From Bradyrhizobium sp. C9 (GTDB lineage Bacteria; Pseudomonadota; Alphaproteobacteria; Rhizobiales; Xanthobacteraceae): a DNA stretch of 64,000 nucleotides. Of the stretch, positions 39,897 through 50,501 are shown piece after piece. Position numbers and translations under genes: made by a program. Position 1 is the stretch's first letter. The number at the start of each line of letters is the position of its first letter. The stretch covers positions 62,001 to 126,000 of the forward strand of contig NZ_NWTG01000003.1 in the NCBI RefSeq assembly GCF_002532045.1, written 5' to 3'. The notes below the pieces were generated by a model, which worked only from the letters and a program-made list of their open reading frames with translations, was not told the origin of the DNA and did no database searches.

Positions 39897-40451
39897 ATGC
39901 TCGGAATTGGAAGTCAGTTGCCGCCGTTCGAAATCACTGGCGTGAAGCCCGGCTTTCAGGCGCATGAAGAAGAAGGACACAGCGCGTTCGAGACGCTGAC
40001 CGAAACGAGCTTCCCCGAAAAATGGAAGATCATCTTTTTCTATCCCAAAGATTTCACGTTCGTCTGTCCGACCGAGATCGCCGAGTTCGGCCGGCTATCC
40101 AAGGAATTCGCCGATCGCGATGCTGTCGTAATGGGTGGTTCGACTGACAATGAGTTCTGCAAGCTTGCCTGGCGGCGCTCGCATGCAGACCTGCACAATT
40201 TACCGATTTGGCAGTTTGCCGACACAAAAGGGACCTTAGTCGATGGCCTTGGCGTGCGTTCGCCCGAGGGCGTCGCCTATCGCTACACCTTTATCGTCGA
40301 TCCCGAGAACACAATCCAACACATCTATGCGACCAATCTCAATGTCGGGCGTAGCCCCAAGGACACGCTCCGCGTTCTGGACGCGCTACAAACCGACGAA
40401 CTTTGTCCCTGTAACCGCGAAGTCGGCGGCGAAACACTGAAGGTTGCGTGA
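39897..40451 (+). CDS. ahpC: AhpC-type peroxiredoxin
   Basis: This 184-residue 2-Cys peroxiredoxin reduces hydrogen peroxide, organic peroxides and peroxynitrite. The peroxidatic cysteine is in DFTFVCPTEI and the resolving cysteine in ELCPCNREV near the end. Length is normal. It is followed six bases later by ahpD, the usual electron-donor partner when no AhpF is present. A sigma-54 promoter upstream points to co-expression with nitrogen fixation. Confidence 0.93.
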   Translation: MLGIGSQLPPFEITGVKPGFQAHEEEGHSAFETLTETSFPEKWKIIFFYPKDFTFVCPTEIAEFGRLSKEFADRDAVVMGGSTDNEFCKLAWRRSHADLHNLPIWQFADTKGTLVDGLGVRSPEGVAYRYTFIVDPENTIQHIYATNLNVGRSPKDTLRVLDALQTDELCPCNREVGGETLKVA

Positions 40452-40457
40452 GGCGGC

Positions 40458-41006
40458 ATGTCGTCGATTGAGCAGTTGAATGAGACGATTCCCAATTTCG
40501 CCAAGGACGTCAGGCTTAACCTTGCGTCATTGCTGGCCGATGATACGCTGTCGCCGCAGCGACAATACGGCCTGCTGCTGGCGAGCGCCATTGCCACTCG
40601 CAATGCAGCCCTGATTACCGCGATTGAAGCGGCAGCCACCGCCGTGATGACGCCTGCGGCGATCGCCGCAGCGAAATCTGCAGCCTCTGTGATGGCGATG
40701 AACAACGTCTACTACCGATTCGTTCATCTCGTATCCAACCCGGAATACAAGACCATGCCGCCACGGCTGCGCATGAACGTGATCGGCAATCCCGGCGTGG
40801 ATAAGTCCGATTTCGAGCTGTGGTCGCTAGCAGTCTCGGCCATAAACGGCTGCGGTGCCTGTGTCGACGCTCACGAGAAGACGCTGCGGGCTGAGGGCGT
40901 CAGTTCCGGAGTGATCCAGACTGCCGTGCGCTTTGCTGCGATTGTGCAATCAGTGGCGGTTGCGATCGAGGCCGCCGGCCCGGCTCCTTCCACGGCGATG
41001 GGCTAA
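40458..41006 (+). CDS. ahpD: AhpD alkylhydroperoxidase
   Basis: This 182-residue protein of the AhpD family has the redox motif [11 protein letters not shown] (CxxC with the following histidine). AhpD recycles AhpC using lipoyl-linked electrons. Length is normal. It is in the same operon as ahpC, and a strong bidirectional hairpin follows. Confidence 0.93.
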   Translation: MSSIEQLNETIPNFAKDVRLNLASLLADDTLSPQRQYGLLLASAIATRNAALITAIEAAATAVMTPAAIAAAKSAASVMAMNNVYYRFVHLVSNPEYKTMPPRLRMNVIGNPGVDKSDFELWSLAVSAINGCGACVDAHEKTLRAEGVSSGVIQTAVRFAAIVQSVAVAIEAAGPAPSTAMG

Positions 41007-41036
41007 ATATCCTTTGCGCCGTCGAATCGACTCCGT

Positions 41037-41063
41037 TTGTGGCACCACTCAATGGTGCCACAA
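41037..41063. terminator. bidirectional terminator hairpin
   Basis: TTGTGGCACCA and TGGTGCCACAA pair perfectly over 11 bases around a five-base loop, between the convergent ahpD and fixX genes. It probably ends both transcripts. Confidence 0.8.
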
Positions 41064-41239
41064 CCAATCCTTCGCCGGTCCAGAGCGGGTGTAATATCCT
41101 CAAGCTGTGCCTCGCCGGGCGTCCCCCACGGCTGCGCGCCTCGTTCGAATCCACCTGCAGTGCAGATGAGCCAGAATGCCCGCAAAGGCGGTGAAATCCC
41201 CCGTCTCATGGCGATCACATCGCGGCCCTTTGTTGCACT

Positions 41240-41536
41240 TCACCCAAACTTGAACAGCACGCCGTAACCGCCGCGCGGATAACTCCACTTGATGTCACCG
41301 GTGGGTTCGGCGATCACACGGCAGGTGCCGCACTCAATGCAGCCGTCGACGGTTATCTCAACTTGGCCGTTGTCGTTGAGTTCGTAGCATCGCGCGGGAC
41401 AGGCGCTCAAAAGCGCAAGTAGCTGTGGCGACGGCGTCGTGTGCGCGCGCACCGTGACGTGAGGGCGACCGACGTCGACAAGATAGCGGTTGTAGTACAG
41501 CTTGTCTTCGACGCGTACTGTAGGCTCGACATTCAT
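41240..41536 (-). CDS. fixX: FixX, ferredoxin-like protein
   Basis: This 98-residue ferredoxin-like protein has the cysteines CPARCYE and CIECGTCR for an iron-sulfur cluster. FixX works with FixA, FixB and FixC, an electron-bifurcating electron transfer flavoprotein system that supplies low-potential electrons to nitrogenase. A start five codons earlier (41551) is possible; the one given follows GGAAGA. It lies 39 bases after fixC. Confidence 0.93.
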   Translation of the reverse strand: MNVEPTVRVEDKLYYNRYLVDVGRPHVTVRAHTTPSPQLLALLSACPARCYELNDNGQVEITVDGCIECGTCRVIAEPTGDIKWSYPRGGYGVLFKFG

Positions 41537-41575
41537 GCTTTGATCTTCCATTGCTGGACTTCACACTGTTGCCGG

Positions 41576-42886
41576 TCAGCGCCAGGCCCGGGTAAAACGA
41601 CACGCATCGCCGAACAGACCTGTCCATGACCGCGCCTTGACGAAGGATTTCAAGGTCGCCTTCTCCTTCTCAACCTTCGGCGTGCCATCGACACGTACAA
41701 AGTTCTGCAGCGCCTTGGAAATAAGCTGCGGATAGGTAAGGAAGAAGTTTTGCGAATGGGTGTGCATCAGCATCGGCATATCCTTGTACTTCTTTAGATC
41801 TTTGATGACAAAGGACTCGTCGAGCATCTTCTTGTAGAGCGACAGATTTGTCGCGGTCATCGGCTCGCGGCGCGATTTTACCTGGGCGATCGCTTCGGCC
41901 GCGATGCGGCCTGAAGTCATCGCAAGATTGGAACCTTCGCGATGAATGGCATTGTTGAGCTGTGCCGCGTCCCCGACCACCACCCAGCCCTCGCCGTAGA
42001 GCTGCGGGATTGCCTTGTAGCCGCCTTCAGGAATGAGATGCGCCGCGTATTCCTTGACTTCGGAACCTGCGATGAGCGGCGCCACGGACGGATGCTGCTT
42101 GAAATGATCGAGCATGCCGTAGGGCGTCTGGGCGGTGCGCTGGAAATCAGCGACGAGACAGCCGATGCCGAGCGAAATGCACTCCTTGTTGGCATAGATG
42201 AAACCCATTCCGGTCATGCCGCGAGAAATGGTACCGGCCGCCTCGATCACAACGCCTTCGTCGCCCTTGAGATTGAAACGGGCCTCGATAGTCTCGCGAG
42301 GCAAAAAGTGCATTTCCTTCACCGCGAGTGCCACATTATCGGGTTTCGGCCGCGACCGCAGGCCCGCGCGCGTCCCGAGCAGGCCATTGACACCCTCGGC
42401 CAGCACGACGACGTCGGCGTGTATTTCGCCGTCGCGGCGATCAGTACGAACCCCGACGATCCTCTCGCGGTCGTCCCGTACGAGCTCGGTGACTGTCGTC
42501 TCGCACAGCACGGTCGCGCCGGCCTCCCGCACCTTCGAGGAGAACCATTTGTCAAACTGCGCGCGTATGATCGTGTATCTGTTCGGCCGCTCCTCGTTGA
42601 AGTCATCCGAGCGGTAGTGCATGCCAACATGCGAGCGATCGTCCATCATCCAGAACCGCTGTTCGACCAGATGGCGCTCGAGCGGCGCCTCCCCGCGAAA
42701 CTCGGGGATCAGCTTTTCCATCATGTCGGCATAGAGAATTGCGCCCTGCACATTCTTCGATCCCGGATATTCGCCTCGCTCGAGCTGCAGCACCTTCATG
42801 CCGCGCTTGGCCATGGTCAACGCCGCTGCGTTTCCAGCCATACCGGCTCCGACCACGATCGCATCAAACCTCTCTTCGATCATCAC
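41576..42886 (-). CDS. fixC: FixC, flavoprotein quinone oxidoreductase
   Basis: This 436-residue FAD protein of the ETF-quinone oxidoreductase family has the dinucleotide-binding start [19 protein letters not shown] and the following acidic residue in [10 protein letters not shown]. With FixX it passes electrons from the FixAB flavoprotein toward quinone and ferredoxin. Length is normal. It is between fixB and fixX on the same strand. Confidence 0.95.
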   Translation of the reverse strand: MMIEERFDAIVVGAGMAGNAAALTMAKRGMKVLQLERGEYPGSKNVQGAILYADMMEKLIPEFRGEAPLERHLVEQRFWMMDDRSHVGMHYRSDDFNEERPNRYTIIRAQFDKWFSSKVREAGATVLCETTVTELVRDDRERIVGVRTDRRDGEIHADVVVLAEGVNGLLGTRAGLRSRPKPDNVALAVKEMHFLPRETIEARFNLKGDEGVVIEAAGTISRGMTGMGFIYANKECISLGIGCLVADFQRTAQTPYGMLDHFKQHPSVAPLIAGSEVKEYAAHLIPEGGYKAIPQLYGEGWVVVGDAAQLNNAIHREGSNLAMTSGRIAAEAIAQVKSRREPMTATNLSLYKKMLDESFVIKDLKKYKDMPMLMHTHSQNFFLTYPQLISKALQNFVRVDGTPKVEKEKATLKSFVKARSWTGLFGDACRFTRAWR

Positions 42887-42896
42887 GGCATCTCCT

Positions 42897-44003
42897 CTAG
42901 ACCGCGAGCCGGGCGCGCGAATCCGGCAAAAGCCTGGCGCGAAATGCGGCCGTCAGCGACGGGAGCAACTGCATGGCGTCGCTGATGATCGCGACATGGG
43001 CGAAGTCGAAGATCGGCGCGTTTTTGTCGGTATTGATGGCGACGATCAGGTCCGCCCCCTCCACGCCGACCCTGTGCTGGATCGCGCCGGAAATGCCGGC
43101 CGCAATATAGAGCTTTGGCCGAATGGTCTTGCCGGTCTGGCCGATCTGCCGGTCAGACGTCACCCATCCCTTCTGCACCAGAGGACGCGAGCAGCCATAC
43201 TCGGCGCCAAGCAGAGTTGCTAGCTCGCGCACCAGCCGAAAATTCTCGAGCGATCCCAGTCCTAGGCCGCCGGCGACGACAACATCGGCATAGGCTAGAT
43301 TTGACGTTTCGGAATCCCGGTCGGGAATGAACGTCAGCACCTTCGTGACGATATCGTCTTCAACAAGGCCAAGCGGATGGATGATGATACGAGCGGCATC
43401 GCGTACGACGCGCTCCGGCATCGGCATGACGCGCGGGCGGACGGTTGCCATCTGTGGACGATAGTTCAAGGTATAAATCGTGCACAGCAGCGAGCCGCCA
43501 AAGGTCGGACGCGTCGCCGCAAGCGAACCGTCGGCGTCGACGTCGAGCGCAGTACAGTCGGCTGTGAGTCCCGTCGACAAGGTGGTCGCCACCGAACCTG
43601 CAAGATCGCGACCGAGTGTCGTCGCGCCTAACAACAGGATCTCAGGCTTGTAGGTGTTGACGAGTTCGGTTAGCGCTTTAGTGTATGATTCGTTGCGGTA
43701 ATCCGACAATACATTGTCGCTCACGAGATAGGCCAGATCGGCGCCATAGCAAAATGACTCCAGCGCGGCGTTGCGCGTCGGCTGCCCCTCCGGACCGATA
43801 ACGACCGCGGCGAGATTCACCTTCAGCCTGTCGGCAAGCCTGCGCCCCGCTCCCATGAGCTCCCAGGAAACCGGATGCACCTGGCCACGCTCCTGCTCGA
43901 CAAAAACCCAGACATGCTTGTAGGCCTTGAAGTGCTCCGGAAGTTCCTTTTTGGCCGCCGCGCGGCCGGCCGCCGGCGCGGCCGTTTTGGTGACATTGCT
44001 CAT
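42897..44003 (-). CDS. fixB: FixB, electron transfer flavoprotein alpha subunit
   Basis: This 368-residue ETF-alpha family protein has its FAD-binding carboxy-terminal domain visible ([14 protein letters not shown] and [20 protein letters not shown]). It pairs with FixA, which is not in this window, so the fixA gene must lie elsewhere as in other Bradyrhizobium. It is first in the fixBCX operon. I did not find a sigma-54 site with correct spacing upstream. Confidence 0.95.
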   Translation of the reverse strand: MSNVTKTAAPAAGRAAAKKELPEHFKAYKHVWVFVEQERGQVHPVSWELMGAGRRLADRLKVNLAAVVIGPEGQPTRNAALESFCYGADLAYLVSDNVLSDYRNESYTKALTELVNTYKPEILLLGATTLGRDLAGSVATTLSTGLTADCTALDVDADGSLAATRPTFGGSLLCTIYTLNYRPQMATVRPRVMPMPERVVRDAARIIIHPLGLVEDDIVTKVLTFIPDRDSETSNLAYADVVVAGGLGLGSLENFRLVRELATLLGAEYGCSRPLVQKGWVTSDRQIGQTGKTIRPKLYIAAGISGAIQHRVGVEGADLIVAINTDKNAPIFDFAHVAIISDAMQLLPSLTAAFRARLLPDSRARLAV

Positions 44004-44989
44004 GCTTTAAATTCCCCTCAAAATGCGCGCGCCCGCGCCACAGGATTGGTTTCTACTTCGGCTGGCTGGAGATCACTTTTGATCAGCAGATGGCTTGCTG
44101 CTCGTTGTTTCCGCTTGCTCGGCGCGGCCCGACCGCGCAACGAGAGGCGTCGCACGGGGTGAACGTATCTGGCTGGCCAAGTTCCGAGATGGCCCCAAGA
44201 CAGGTTCATTGCGCGCTCTATTCGACAAGCGCCAGCAAGGCGGCCTGGCCACTGCGGTCACTCTAATTGACTCTCTCCATGGCTGATTACGCCGGTCCGC
44301 TTGCTGCGCAATAGCTGCACCTTGCTTTCGGCCTAGCGCTCCGCATCGGCCATGACGACTCGGTCGATGCCACCGCACTTTCATGCGATGAGTGCTCGGC
44401 CGCCAGCGCCGCCGACTCGCAGGGGAGGTTTGGCTCTTTTCCTGGCGCATGTTGCTATCGGCTCTGAGGTAGCTGTGGATCTGCGCGCAAGTGGGCACCC
44501 GCCTGATTTGGACGATGATATGCATACGTTTCCGAGGTGTGGCGCTGACGGGCGAGTTACCCATTGCCTCCCATCGCGGGCTCGATGGCAGTTTCAATTG
44601 CGTCAAAAGCCATTTGGGGTGCCACTGCGCGAGCGTGAACCACGAGATGATGCCGCACAACTCGGCCGGCAGTAGACGTAGCGTGAAAGGTCTTCCTTCA
44701 AATCTCATCTCGAACGGCTACCATTTGTCTGCATCGATGACCGGATCGACCCGACAACAGCAAGTGTCGTACCAGTTGCAAAACTCGGGGAAGATTAGGC
44801 GAACGCAATGACTTAGGGGACACTTGGAAGGGCTGCTAATCCCCAGGACACGACCACTCCGAACATGGGTCGGGAATACGACAGCGCCGCGCGAGCCATG
44901 GCTGCGGAGAGTCGATCCGGAAGAAGACGAAGGTTGCACGAGGGATCATCACCACGCCACACTTGGTGACAAACCTTGAAAGCGCGAGA
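44004..44989. other. spacer upstream of fixB, no gene supported
   Basis: Nearly 1 kb. Open frames on both strands look like decayed sequence. GC-rich candidates for a -24/-12 promoter of fixB near 44020 have nine or eleven, not ten, bases between GG and GC. Confidence 0.35.
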
Positions 44990-45331
44990 TCACTTCAGCT
45001 CGCTCAATGGGACAAAGGCCATCGGCTTGTCATGGTCTGCAACAGCATCCTTCAAAACCTTGAACACCCGCTGGTCGATTGGCGACGATGCCACGAAGTC
45101 GGCATAGGCCTGTTCCAGCATCGCTTTGCAACGAGCTCTGATATCCGGTTCTGCGGCACCAGCGAATTGCTCCTTGGCAAGATATTGTCCCATGCGCTTT
45201 AGGATGTGAAGGCGCGCGACATTGACGATTCCGGGGTCGTATTCGACGCCTAGCAGTGAAAAAAACTCTTCCGCGGACGAGGCTTTGTTGAGCCGATCCA
45301 GGATACCGGCTGATGGGTGCGAGTTACTCAT
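44990..45331 (-). CDS. nifW: NifW, nitrogenase stabilising/protective protein
   Basis: This 113-residue protein has the NifW pattern (LNKASSAEEFFSLLGVEYDP, then VNVARLHILKRMGQYL). NifW binds the MoFe protein during maturation and helps under oxygen. The start at 45331 is set by AAGGGAG upstream; a longer open frame exists but is not NifW-like. It lies about 190 bases downstream of nifV and probably shares its promoter. Confidence 0.92.
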   Translation of the reverse strand: MSNSHPSAGILDRLNKASSAEEFFSLLGVEYDPGIVNVARLHILKRMGQYLAKEQFAGAAEPDIRARCKAMLEQAYADFVASSPIDQRVFKVLKDAVADHDKPMAFVPLSELK

Positions 45332-45522
45332 CGAAAACTCCCTTTGAATTGGCACGTGGACGATCGGCGACAGCGCGGCACCGCCTGGTGATCCTGCTGC
45401 AGCCAACCTCGCGCGACCATGCTGAGGCAGGCCGTCGTGGCCGTCGATTAACGATGCCCGATACCGTCCTCGCGGCGCTTGGTTTTCGAATAGCCTGTCC
45501 AGATCTTGCTGGGTACGCCTCT

Positions 45523-46710
45523 TCAGGCCGGGTGGGGCGACAAGTATCCGCACACATCGCGCCAGATCGCTGCTACTGTTTCGCGCTCGACCGGCACCTT
45601 GTGCTTTATGGCATGCTTGCGGACTTGCGTCAGGATCTGTCTGGCTTGGTCGGCGCTGGCGACGAGCTGTAATTCATTGAGCAACGCGGTGATCGCCGAC
45701 AGCCCGGAATGCTTACCGATCACAAAACTGTTGCGGCGCCCAAGCAGAACCGGATCAAGCGACTGGTAGGTACGTTGATCTTTTAAAAGGCCATCCACGT
45801 GAATGCCCGATTCATGCGTAAAAATATGCTCTCCGACGATGGCTTTGTTCAGAGGAATCGCACGTGCGGCTGCCGCTGCAACCACTGCGGCGACCTTCTC
45901 GAGTTCCGGAAGTATGATGCCGGTCTCGCGCCTGTAGAGCTGCTTGAGCGCGACCGCGACTTCCTCGAGCGGTGCATTTCCAGCCCGTTCGCCGAGGCCG
46001 ATAACGGTTACCGAGGCGTGGCTCGCGCCGGCCTTGATGGCGGAGAGCGTGTTGGCGGTTGCGAGGCCGAGATCGTCGTGACCATGAAACTCAAGTTCGA
46101 GATCGGTGGTCGCCCGCAAATTTCCGACCAGAGCGGAGGTTGTGTCCGGGTCGAGCACACTGAGCGTATCGGCAATACGAAAGCGACGCGCTCCCGCCGA
46201 TTTTGCCGCGGCTATCAGTCTGATGAGAAAGTCGATGTCGGCGCGGGAGGAGTCCTCGCCGCCGACGGCAACCTCAAGTCCCCGCTCACGTGCATAACCT
46301 ACCACTCGCTTCACTTGTTCCAGCGCCAGGTCGCGACGACCGCCAAGCTTGGCCGCGATCTGGATATCGGAACTCGGGATCGACACATTGACCATGGACA
46401 CCTTCGCTTCGATCGCCGCGTCGATGTCGGCTTCGCGCATCCGGCACCAGCCTATGGTGGTCAGCGGAAGCTCTGCTTCGACGATTGCGTGGATGGCGGT
46501 GATCTCCTCGTTGCCCATCGCGGGCGTTCCCGCCTCGATCTCCGTCACGCCGGCCCGCGCCAGCGCCTGCGCGATCGCCAGCTTTTCCTCTGTGGTGAAC
46601 GCAACGCCAGGCGCCTGCTCGCCGTCGCGTAATGTCGTGTCGTTGAGCACGGTCGGCTTGGCGCTCGCCTGCTCGGGCCAAGCCGGCTTGGCGGTCTTGG
46701 TAGCGGCCAT
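45523..46710 (-). CDS. nifV: NifV, homocitrate synthase
   Basis: This 395-residue enzyme condenses acetyl-CoA and 2-oxoglutarate to homocitrate, the organic part of the FeMo cofactor. The family start is clear ([18 protein letters not shown], with the metal-binding aspartate and catalytic arginine), followed by the metal-binding HGHDDLGLA and the catalytic-loop histidine in [11 protein letters not shown]. The ATG at 46710 is chosen after GGAG; a Met six codons earlier overlaps that site. Many rhizobia lack nifV and take homocitrate from the host, so its presence suggests the strain could fix nitrogen without plant homocitrate. Confidence 0.93.
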   Translation of the reverse strand: MAATKTAKPAWPEQASAKPTVLNDTTLRDGEQAPGVAFTTEEKLAIAQALARAGVTEIEAGTPAMGNEEITAIHAIVEAELPLTTIGWCRMREADIDAAIEAKVSMVNVSIPSSDIQIAAKLGGRRDLALEQVKRVVGYARERGLEVAVGGEDSSRADIDFLIRLIAAAKSAGARRFRIADTLSVLDPDTTSALVGNLRATTDLELEFHGHDDLGLATANTLSAIKAGASHASVTVIGLGERAGNAPLEEVAVALKQLYRRETGIILPELEKVAAVVAAAAARAIPLNKAIVGEHIFTHESGIHVDGLLKDQRTYQSLDPVLLGRRNSFVIGKHSGLSAITALLNELQLVASADQARQILTQVRKHAIKHKVPVERETVAAIWRDVCGYLSPHPA

Positions 46711-46751
46711 CACGAAAGGGCTCCTCATTGCTTTTGACCCACAGGCGCTTC

Positions 46752-46767
46752 AGCAACCCCCATGCCA
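46752..46767 (-). promoter_or_regulatory. sigma-54 promoter of nifV-nifW
   Basis: On the minus strand TGGCATGGGGGTTGCT has consensus -24 and -12 elements with correct spacing, 42 bases before the nifV start. Confidence 0.88.
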
Positions 46768-46839
46768 GCCCGCCACGCTTTTTAACCCGTTGAAAACAAT
46801 ATGCTTACTTCAGCGGCTAGCTTGCCTTCGCTAATTGAT

Positions 46840-46855
46840 TGTCGCAAACGCGACA
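46840..46855 (-). promoter_or_regulatory. NifA upstream activating sequence for nifV
   Basis: TGTCGCAAACGCGACA is a perfect TGT-N10-ACA, itself nearly palindromic, about 75-90 bases upstream of the sigma-54 promoter. This is the usual distance for NifA activation. Confidence 0.85.
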
Positions 46856-47088
46856 GGCTTATGAAGCGGACGGCTCATCCTGCCACTCGCAACACCGAGC
46901 TCGAATGTTAACGCGATTGCGACACGCCGGCAGGCACGAATGTCGCGGAGTATTTGTGGCCCGCCCGCCTTAGACCCATGGTCGCGCGCGCATCGAAACG
47001 GCGTTAGGCCGCGCCCTCCAGTTCCTGCTGAACTCGCCAAAGCGCGCGCGGGTTCTAGCTGACTTGAGCGATCGAGCCTTGCAACGGC

Positions 47089-47802
47089 TTAAATGGGCCA
47101 GTCGACGCCGATGACCGGGCGAGCCGTCTGCAACAGAACGTCACGCCGACGTTCTGCCATCCGGCTCTCGCCGCTTTCTTCGCCGAAGCAGAGATTGAAA
47201 TCGCTACATTGCGTGCAAACGGGCGTTGTACACATGACGAGGCCTTCATCCTCGCACAGCGAGCGGTAGAAGAAGCGCTTCCAGCGCATATTGTTGTTAT
47301 TGCGCGCGGCGAGCGGCGCGAAGTGGCGACTTAGCAGCCGAGAGAGTTCGCCACGATTGCGTAATCCGAGATCTTCCCACAAGTGGTTTGGCTCTATGGC
47401 GCGGCGTGCGATCATCGCGGCCAGCCAACCCCCGATACGTCCTTCCGTTGAGCGTTGCTTGAGCAAGAGATCGCGCACCATTGCGATTTCGTCGTTCTCA
47501 TCGCACTTGAAAGCCAGGAGCTGCTCCGACACCTTGACCCCGATCGATGGAAAATGGTGGTCCAGCAGGGCCGCCAGCTCGTGGCCGGACAGGCCGGCCT
47601 TCTCGGGAAGCGGGCCACCATCCATCGAGGCGGCCGCCAGAATTGACGCCAGGACATGGCAATCGAAATTGCTGTCGGTCGTAATGTCGGCCTCTTCGGG
47701 AGGCACACCAGTGAGCGCTCGATAGGTCGCAATTCCTCTTTGCACCTCGCTGCCCGCGTCGGCGCAAACAGCTGCAAACGGATGGAAGTTCGCTTTGGGC
47801 AT
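47089..47802 (-). CDS. nifQ: NifQ, molybdenum delivery protein for FeMo-co
   Basis: This 237-residue protein supplies molybdenum, in a Mo-Fe-S form, for FeMo cofactor assembly. The NifQ cysteine signature C-x4-C-x2-C-x5-C is present near the end (CTTPVCTQCSDFNLC). The start at 47802 has no strong ribosome binding site. It is the second gene after nifH, separated by a strong hairpin, and so is probably expressed at a lower level from the nifH promoter. Confidence 0.92.
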   Translation of the reverse strand: MPKANFHPFAAVCADAGSEVQRGIATYRALTGVPPEEADITTDSNFDCHVLASILAAASMDGGPLPEKAGLSGHELAALLDHHFPSIGVKVSEQLLAFKCDENDEIAMVRDLLLKQRSTEGRIGGWLAAMIARRAIEPNHLWEDLGLRNRGELSRLLSRHFAPLAARNNNNMRWKRFFYRSLCEDEGLVMCTTPVCTQCSDFNLCFGEESGESRMAERRRDVLLQTARPVIGVDWPI

Positions 47803-47862
47803 GAATCTTTTACAGCGTCACGTTTGCCCCGTCCCATTCTAGCTGGCCGGGTGATCGTCAGA

Positions 47863-47902
47863 ATGCCGGTCTCCCCGGATGGGGGGTGAGGGAGACCGGC
47901 AT
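47863..47902 (-). terminator. 13-bp hairpin between nifH and nifQ
   Basis: ATGCCGGTCTCCC and GGGAGACCGGCAT pair perfectly over 13 bases around a 14-base loop, 37 bases after the nifH stop. With no T-run on the minus strand it may protect the 3' end of the abundant nifH message as much as terminate it. Confidence 0.7.
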
Positions 47903-47938
47903 CCGTCGCGCGCCTTCACAAGGCCGCGACCCGCGACC

Positions 47939-48934
<996 letters not shown>

Positions 48935-48984
48935 TTACGCGTCGGCGTGCACTCAGCCCTCACTCAGTGTTGCTGCCGCTTAAT

Positions 48985-49000
48985 AGCAACCGTCATGCCA
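48985..49000 (-). promoter_or_regulatory. sigma-54 promoter of nifH
   Basis: On the minus strand TGGCATGACGGTTGCT is a consensus -24/-12 promoter, about 160 bases upstream of the nifH start, giving a long untranslated leader. Confidence 0.92.
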
Positions 49001-49070
49001 ACACTGTCCGCGCTCATTAAGCTTCTGATTGCATTCTAAAAAGCCAACGAGCCGTTGAATAACCCCGGAG

Positions 49071-49086
49071 TGTTTTGCACCGGACA
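49071..49086 (-). promoter_or_regulatory. NifA UAS 1 of nifH
   Basis: TGTTTTGCACCGGACA is TGT-N10-ACA, about 70-85 bases upstream of the promoter. Confidence 0.9.
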
Positions 49087-49099
49087 GGATCCGCTCGGC

Positions 49100-49115
49100 T
49101 GTCAGAAAACGAACA
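49100..49115 (-). promoter_or_regulatory. NifA UAS 2 of nifH
   Basis: TGTCAGAAAACGAACA is a second TGT-N10-ACA, 29 bases (nearly three helical turns) from the first, so two NifA molecules could bind on the same face of the DNA. Confidence 0.9.
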
Positions 49116-49622
49116 CCGGCCAACCAATCAGGCTGGAAAACGGCAGCTTGGCATGACCAGATCCAATGCTCTCAAATGGAACGGGACTTGCTCCTCTTCT
49201 TGCAAGCCAGTGGTCGGCAATTTTGGCAGAGCGAGATGCAGTCGAGGTTGGCATCTCTAAGGCATGTGACCGGCGATGGGGTTCGTGGTCGATGATGCGA
49301 GGTAAATTGTGCGGCTCACCGACCAATTGATCCAACTGATCAGAACGACGCGCCTGAGCCTGAAGGCAGCAAGAAGCGACTTACAAGGGTGCCTCGGATC
49401 GAAACTAGCTGCGGTTCTGCCCCGCGCTTCGTTTGCGAGACATGAAAGGCCAATTCTCGTTGATGAGTTAATCGTCCAACGAAGACGTTAAGAAGGGGCG
49501 CAAGCACGGTACGGTGCTCAAGCCGCTTATGTGTGATCATTTGCACGAGCGTCAAATGCGCTCTCCGACATAGCGGAACCCGTCGCCGATCGTTCAGCTC
49601 AGCGAACCCACATAAGCAGACC
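49116..49622. other. spacer between nifH UASs and the ArsC-like gene
   Basis: No gene seen. TGGCATCTCTAAGGCA at 49249-49264 (plus) has GG and GC at sigma-54 spacing but a poor -12 element and is far from the next gene. Confidence 0.35.
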
Positions 49623-50036
49623 ATGGCGACAATCGTCTTTTATCAAAAACCCGGCTGCGTCACCAATGCACGTCAGATGCTGGCGCTGAAGGCCGCTGGC
49701 CATGACGTGATAGCCAAGGATATATTGAAGGAGCCGTGGGCTGCGGAGGAATTGCGACACTTCTTCGGCAGGACGCCGATTGCATCCTGGTTCAACCGAG
49801 CCGCGCCTCGTATCAGGTCAGGCGAAGTTAATCCTGACGCAATCGACGCAGCGAGCGCACTGACGTTAATGCTGGCAGATCCGCTCCTGATCAGACGTCC
49901 GCTGATCGACGTCGATGGTGCAAGATGCGCCGGATTCGATCATGAAGCCGTGCTGTCGTTGCTTGGCCGGGACGCGCAAGGTGACCTTGAGGGATGCTCC
50001 CACGAACAACAGGGCACGCACTGCCCGCAGATGTGA
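49623..50036 (+). CDS. nitrogenase-associated ArsC/Spx-family protein
   Basis: This 137-residue thioredoxin-fold protein of the ArsC/Spx family is like those found beside nif genes (often named nitrogenase-associated protein). It begins IVFYQKPGCVTNARQMLALK, where the second position of the usual CxxC is not cysteine, and continues LKEPWAAEELRHFFG. The carboxy terminus carries extra Cys and His (EGCSHEQQGTHC). It is divergent from nifH and could share its NifA sites. The molecular role is unknown. Confidence 0.8.
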   Translation: MATIVFYQKPGCVTNARQMLALKAAGHDVIAKDILKEPWAAEELRHFFGRTPIASWFNRAAPRIRSGEVNPDAIDAASALTLMLADPLLIRRPLIDVDGARCAGFDHEAVLSLLGRDAQGDLEGCSHEQQGTHCPQM

Positions 50037-50414
50037 GGATACGATCGATCATACGACTGCGCCGCCAACCAATGCGAACAACGATCCTGCCTTATCGCTT
50101 TGTCAGGATGGCCGACGGCATGTTCGGCGAGACGGCCGACGTGCGTGGCTCTTCGTAACCAGCGGCGCTCAGATTGCTCGGTTTGAATAAGACATGTCGT
50201 CGCCTGCGGTGTGGGAAACCACCGCAGTTCTATCGCGCACAAGATTCCTGCAGCCGGGATTTGATCAGAGCTTTGAGCCGAGACACGGTTATTGAATAGA
50301 TTCGGCTCAGACGGAATGTTAAACTGAATAAACGATACGGACAGAACCACGGAGCTTCGTGGTCGTGATCCTTATGCAACGTGGCTGCATAATTGCGCTA
50401 CGTGCGCCGCCATT

Positions 50415-50428
50415 TTGATCAGCATCAA
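50415..50428 (+). promoter_or_regulatory. FixK/FNR box upstream of ompW-like gene
   Basis: TTGATCAGCATCAA is a perfect TTGAT-N4-ATCAA, centred about 80 bases upstream of the chosen start. FixK2-type regulators activate such promoters at low oxygen. Confidence 0.88.
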
Positions 50429-50501
50429 ATCAATCGCCGTCTCCCATGTGTGACAGAGGTCTCGCGCGACTCTTCGCGCGAACTTTGGAATGGAGAATTC
50501 G

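Noticed and set aside
44019-44040. GC-rich -24/-12 candidate upstream of fixB
   Set aside because: The distance between GG and GC is nine or eleven bases, not ten.
44073-44708. 211-codon minus-strand frame between fixB and nifW
   Set aside because: Composition is rich in Arg and Ser without pattern, and there is no ribosome binding site.
49249-49264. Sigma-54-like site before the ArsC/Spx-family gene
   Set aside because: The -12 element reads AGGCA, and the distance to the gene is about 360 bases.
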